A stretch of 25,699 bases of DNA from GCA-002282575 sp964416645. GTDB taxonomy: Bacteria > Pseudomonadota > Gammaproteobacteria > Thiomicrospirales > Thiomicrospiraceae. Numbering within the stretch: the first letter of the stretch is position 1; each line of letters starts with the position of its first letter. The stretch covers positions 1 through 25,699 of the forward strand of contig CAYQEZ010000024.1 in assembly GCA_964416645.1 (NCBI GenBank). The letters are read 5' to 3'. The translations under genes were made by a program, and so were the position numbers. Below, one piece after another: positions 22,817 through 25,699 of the stretch. The notes under the pieces were generated by a model that ran no database searches, was not told the DNA's origin, and worked only from the letters and a program-made list of their open reading frames with translations.

Positions 22817-24944
22817 GGTAATAACTCAGCAGCTCAAGCTTACCTTGTTGGCGTTTGTGCTGCCTGTGTTATTGTTGCTTCAGTCAAATAGCTGGGCGAA
22901 AACGTCTCCTTTGTCTGCTGAGGTGTCGGCACCAATTGAGGCTTGGAAATTGGAGCGTTTGCCTGCTGATTGGTGGCGCGCTTTTGATCAGGCCGATCAG
23001 ACGGTGTTAACGGTTAAGTTGCAAGCACTGCAGGCACGCTTGATAGCTGAAATTGCTTTGCAGCCTGCTGAATTACAGAATGATTTGGCAAATCACATGG
23101 ATGCTATTCGTTTGAATAGCCGTGCTTATGTCGATTTGCGTCAAAAAGACCCTACATTAGGGAAGCAAGAATTAAAGCCGACCTCGTCTTACACTTTGTC
23201 GCAATGGTTAGATTTATTGCAAGCGGTGCGTTTAGCTAAACAAGCTCAACAAAAAGAACAGTATGCATTGGATCAGTTGAGTGCTCAGCTGGATGCCATT
23301 GCTGGTGAGGCTGATGATGCTGCTGCAGCTTACGTTAGCGGAAGTCAGCACGGGAACTTGTCTCGATTGGTCGTGATGATTGAACGTCGTTTTGCTTGGT
23401 TGGTGGTTGGTCAGTCTTTGCGTTTGCAGCACTTGTCTCTGGATAAAGAAAGCCAGCGCTTGGAGAAATTAATTGAGCGATGGCAAGCAGCGACACAGCA
23501 GTTGTCTCTAGCCGAAGCTGATGTGAAGCAGGTTAGCAGTGATCTAAGCAAGACACGAACTGAACTGGAAAAACAATTTGACCGTTTGCGTTCAGCTCAA
23601 GCCAGTGCGGCATTGGTATGGGGTGATGATGCACTCAGTCGAGTGAAAGCACATCGCCAACAGGTTAATGCTTTGTCGGCTAATATCGAATTATTAATGG
23701 CACGTCTTTATATGCAGTGGAACGAGCGATTATTATCTTATGTTAATGCTCGTTTGGATACCGCTTTTGATTGGGAAAAATCATTACGTATGCCACTGGA
23801 AACTTGGCAATCGGACTGGCAGGCTTTTGAATCCTTACACACGCAATTGAAAAACCAGTTAGAACATCGTCGGGAACAAGTGCAAACTGACTTTTTGGCA
23901 TTGAGCGAACACGAGCCGTCGGAAGTTAATCCAAGACAATTGAGTCAGGTCAAACACGATTATCAAGAAGTATTGCAACAGTTATCGAACGAGCAAACCT
24001 TATTGAAAAGTGCGGATGGTTTATTAAAAGATTTATCAACATTGGATGAGCTACAAGTGACGTTATTGCTAGCGCATGATGGCGTTTGGCGCAATCGTTG
24101 GCATAGTACGTTACAGTTAATACGCGATGTGACTAATCAGAGTATTGAGCTACTCACCACTACCTTGTTTAAAGTGGGCGACACACCCGTAACCAGCATG
24201 GGCTTGTTACGGGTGGTCATGTTCATTATGATCGCTTGGTGGGTTAGCTTTTGGCTACGCAAGGGATTAACGACGGTTGCAGCGCGTAACGAGAAAATTG
24301 CGCGCCATACGACCTATACTCTTGGTCGTCTCATTCACTATATCGTTATGGTTATTGGTATTGTGGTGGCATTGTCGTCAGTTGGTATCGATTTCTCTAG
24401 CCTAGCATGGATTGCGGGTGCCTTATCGGTTGGTATCGGTTTTGGCTTACAGGATGTAGTGAAGAACTTTGTTGCTGGTTTAATTGTGATGTTTGAAAAA
24501 ACCTTGAAAGTGGGTGATTACATTGAATTGCCTTCGGGTATTTCTGGAACAGTGAAAGAAATCAGTCTGCGTTCAACTTTGATTATTACGGGCGATAATT
24601 TAGAAGTGGTGGTACCTAATGCGGAGTTCACTTCGGGACGAGTGGTCAATTGGACATTATCGGATTTATATCGTCGCGTGCATATTCCATTTAATGTAAG
24701 CCTTGCCTCGGATAAAAAACAAGTTGTTGATGCGGTTTTGCAAGCCGCCAAACAGGTTCCTTATAGTATTCAAGAAGGGCGTCGTCAACCCCAAGTGGTT
24801 TTATCCAGTTTAGAAGGTAAAATGTCGTTTGAATTATTGGTGTGGATTAAACAAGGAGCGGTGAACCATACTTATGGGGTTAAGGCCTCTTATTTGTGGC
24901 AAATTGAGTCAGCGTTACGTCAGCATGGTATTGAACTGGTATGA
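22803..24944 (+). CDS. MscS-family mechanosensitive channel with long periplasmic coiled-coil region
   Basis: A 713-residue inner-membrane channel. A signal peptide or anchor (1-32) is followed by about 430 residues rich in Leu, Gln, Ala and Glu, predicted as long coiled coils in the periplasm, and then three C-terminal membrane segments (about 465-487, 508-530, 535-565). The last is the pore helix (SVGIGFGLQDVVKNFVAGLI), followed by the MscS beta domain (VGDYIELPSGISGTVKEISLRST, NLEVVVPNAEF). It resembles MscK/YbdG-type large MscS proteins but with few membrane helices. AAGGA lies 5 nt before the ATG at 22803; ATG 22797 is the alternative. The start overlaps the acyltransferase stop by 14 nt. 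Confidence 0.88.
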   Translation: MGLVRVITQQLKLTLLAFVLPVLLLLQSNSWAKTSPLSAEVSAPIEAWKLERLPADWWRAFDQADQTVLTVKLQALQARLIAEIALQPAELQNDLANHMDAIRLNSRAYVDLRQKDPTLGKQELKPTSSYTLSQWLDLLQAVRLAKQAQQKEQYALDQLSAQLDAIAGEADDAAAAYVSGSQHGNLSRLVVMIERRFAWLVVGQSLRLQHLSLDKESQRLEKLIERWQAATQQLSLAEADVKQVSSDLSKTRTELEKQFDRLRSAQASAALVWGDDALSRVKAHRQQVNALSANIELLMARLYMQWNERLLSYVNARLDTAFDWEKSLRMPLETWQSDWQAFESLHTQLKNQLEHRREQVQTDFLALSEHEPSEVNPRQLSQVKHDYQEVLQQLSNEQTLLKSADGLLKDLSTLDELQVTLLLAHDGVWRNRWHSTLQLIRDVTNQSIELLTTTLFKVGDTPVTSMGLLRVVMFIMIAWWVSFWLRKGLTTVAARNEKIARHTTYTLGRLIHYIVMVIGIVVALSSVGIDFSSLAWIAGALSVGIGFGLQDVVKNFVAGLIVMFEKTLKVGDYIELPSGISGTVKEISLRSTLIITGDNLEVVVPNAEFTSGRVVNWTLSDLYRRVHIPFNVSLASDKKQVVDAVLQAAKQVPYSIQEGRRQPQVVLSSLEGKMSFELLVWIKQGAVNHTYGVKASYLWQIESALRQHGIELV

Positions 24945-24991
24945 TGGTTAACCTAGTTATCATGATTAGTTAAGCCTATTGGAGAATAAAA

Positions 24992-25585
24992 ATGAACATT
25001 CGGCAATTATGGCAAACGGAGCTGGCTTCAGCCACACAAGTGTTGCAAGCCTTGCAGCAGGATTCTGTGTTGCTGGACGATTTTGAGCGCTGGGTAGAAA
25101 GCTGCGAACAAGCATTGCGTGCTGGTAATAAGCTTTTGTTTATTGGTAATGGTGGTAGTGCGGCCGATGCGCAACACTTGGCCGCCGAGTTGGTGGTTCG
25201 ATTTAAGCTAACGCGGCGGGGGCTGCCAGCCTTAGCGTTAACAGTCGACTCATCGGCGTTGACAGCTATTGGTAATGATTTTGGTTTCGACCAGTTGTTC
25301 TCGCGTCAAGTTGAAGCACTGGGTGCAGAGGGCGATGTGTTGATTGCCCTAACCACCAGTGGGAATTCAGAAAACGTATTAAAAGCCGTTCCAGTTGCAC
25401 AAGCGATGGGTATCCAGGTGGTGGCAATGACGGGTGCATCAGGTGGCAAAATAGCGAAGATGGCTGATGTGTGTTTGTGTATGCCAAGTGATGATACGCC
25501 ACGTATTCAAGAGGCACATACGTTGTTAGGTCATATGTTGTGCGACCTATTAGAGCAGCGAATGTTCACTAGTGAAAAGGCTTAA
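24992..25585 (+). CDS. gmhA: Sedoheptulose-7-phosphate isomerase (phosphoheptose isomerase)
   Basis: A 197-residue SIS-domain enzyme converting sedoheptulose 7-phosphate to D-glycero-D-manno-heptose 7-phosphate, the first step of LPS core heptose synthesis. NGGSAADAQHLAAELVVRF holds the metal and catalytic residues His62 and Glu66, TTSGNSENVL binds phosphate, and RIQEAHTLLGHMLCDLLE holds Gln173 and His181, matching E. coli GmhA His61, Glu65, Gln172 and His180. That set separates it from the paralogue DiaA, although its genomic neighbours are not typical for either. TTGGAG precedes the ATG. It follows the MscS gene after 47 nt and may be cotranscribed. Confidence 0.9.
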   Translation: MNIRQLWQTELASATQVLQALQQDSVLLDDFERWVESCEQALRAGNKLLFIGNGGSAADAQHLAAELVVRFKLTRRGLPALALTVDSSALTAIGNDFGFDQLFSRQVEALGAEGDVLIALTTSGNSENVLKAVPVAQAMGIQVVAMTGASGGKIAKMADVCLCMPSDDTPRIQEAHTLLGHMLCDLLEQRMFTSEKA

Positions 25586-25656
25586 TTAGTCAGCCCTGAA
25601 AAACAAACTATCCAATTGATAATAAATAATAAAGTTTAACAAGTAAGCCACTTTGT

Positions 25657-25695
25657 CGACCAAAAATGTTAAAATATACCTCTATTTTCTGGTCG
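25657..25695. repeat. Imperfect inverted repeat after gmhA
   Basis: CGACCA (25657-25662) pairs with TGGTCG (25690-25695), and the next five A/T bases also pair around one bulged C, giving an 11-bp imperfect stem with a 16-nt AT-rich loop. No T-run follows. It may be an operator for the next gene, which lies outside the window. The rest of 25586-25699 shows no gene. Confidence 0.35.
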
Positions 25696-25699
25696 AAAC

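Noticed and set aside
1..25699. CRISPR array, tRNA, rRNA or insertion sequence
   Set aside because: No regularly spaced repeats, cloverleaf with CCA end, rRNA-like stretch or transposase frame was found in reading either strand by eye.

Overview
The window reads as a chromosomal segment of a gammaproteobacterium with moderate, slightly AT-leaning composition. The order fis-purH-purD (as in Pseudomonas), pdxB, LpxL-type acyltransferase and gmhA genes, an RND tripartite pump and an Aer-like chemoreceptor all point that way. A DUF302 lipoprotein, a TauE/SafE exporter and a TtcA-like PP-loop protein would suit a sulfur-oxidising or Thiotrichales-like lineage, but that is only an inference. I see no insertion sequence, phage gene, CRISPR array, tRNA or rRNA. 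The only accessory-type module is a small toxin-antitoxin pair.

Layout. 1-1461 (minus): prmC (cut by the window edge), preceded by a PIN toxin and a ParD-like antitoxin in one overlapping operon behind a single promoter. 1433-3362 (minus): a FadL-family outer-membrane protein and a DUF302 lipoprotein, each with its own terminator. 3491-5256: pdxB (minus), nearly abutting a divergent alpha/beta hydrolase (plus). 5266-11183 (plus): an efflux operon of TolC-like channel, periplasmic adaptor and RND permease. 11197-12179 (plus): rplM-rpsI with promoter and terminator. 12279-15407 (minus): a YdcH/DUF465 protein and a large chemoreceptor. 15574-18935 (minus): fis-purH-purD. 18962-19758: a 2Fe-2S ferredoxin (plus) and rpsT (minus) converging on a shared terminator. 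19853-24944 (plus): a packed five-gene run, TauE/SafE permease, secreted FG-GAP-like protein, TtcA-like PP-loop protein, lauroyl-type acyltransferase and MscS-type channel. gmhA follows at 24992-25585.

How the genes work together. The RND genes form one export machine across both membranes. fis-purH-purD links a nucleoid protein to late and early purine synthesis. The acyltransferase and gmhA both serve LPS (lipid A acylation and inner-core heptose). The chemoreceptor combines a cytoplasmic Aer-type PAS domain, a periplasmic segment with a c-type haem motif, five HAMP-like repeats and a C-terminal adaptation tail, so it is probably a redox or energy taxis sensor.

I did not find a clearly new multi-gene system. 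The most unusual items are the chemoreceptor architecture, the toxin-antitoxin pair translationally coupled to prmC, the TtcA-like protein that departs from canonical TtcA, and the altered proton-relay residues in the RND permease. Every non-coding gap is shorter than 300 bases. The largest (19649-19852 and 12132-12328) hold promoters or terminators and no evident gene.
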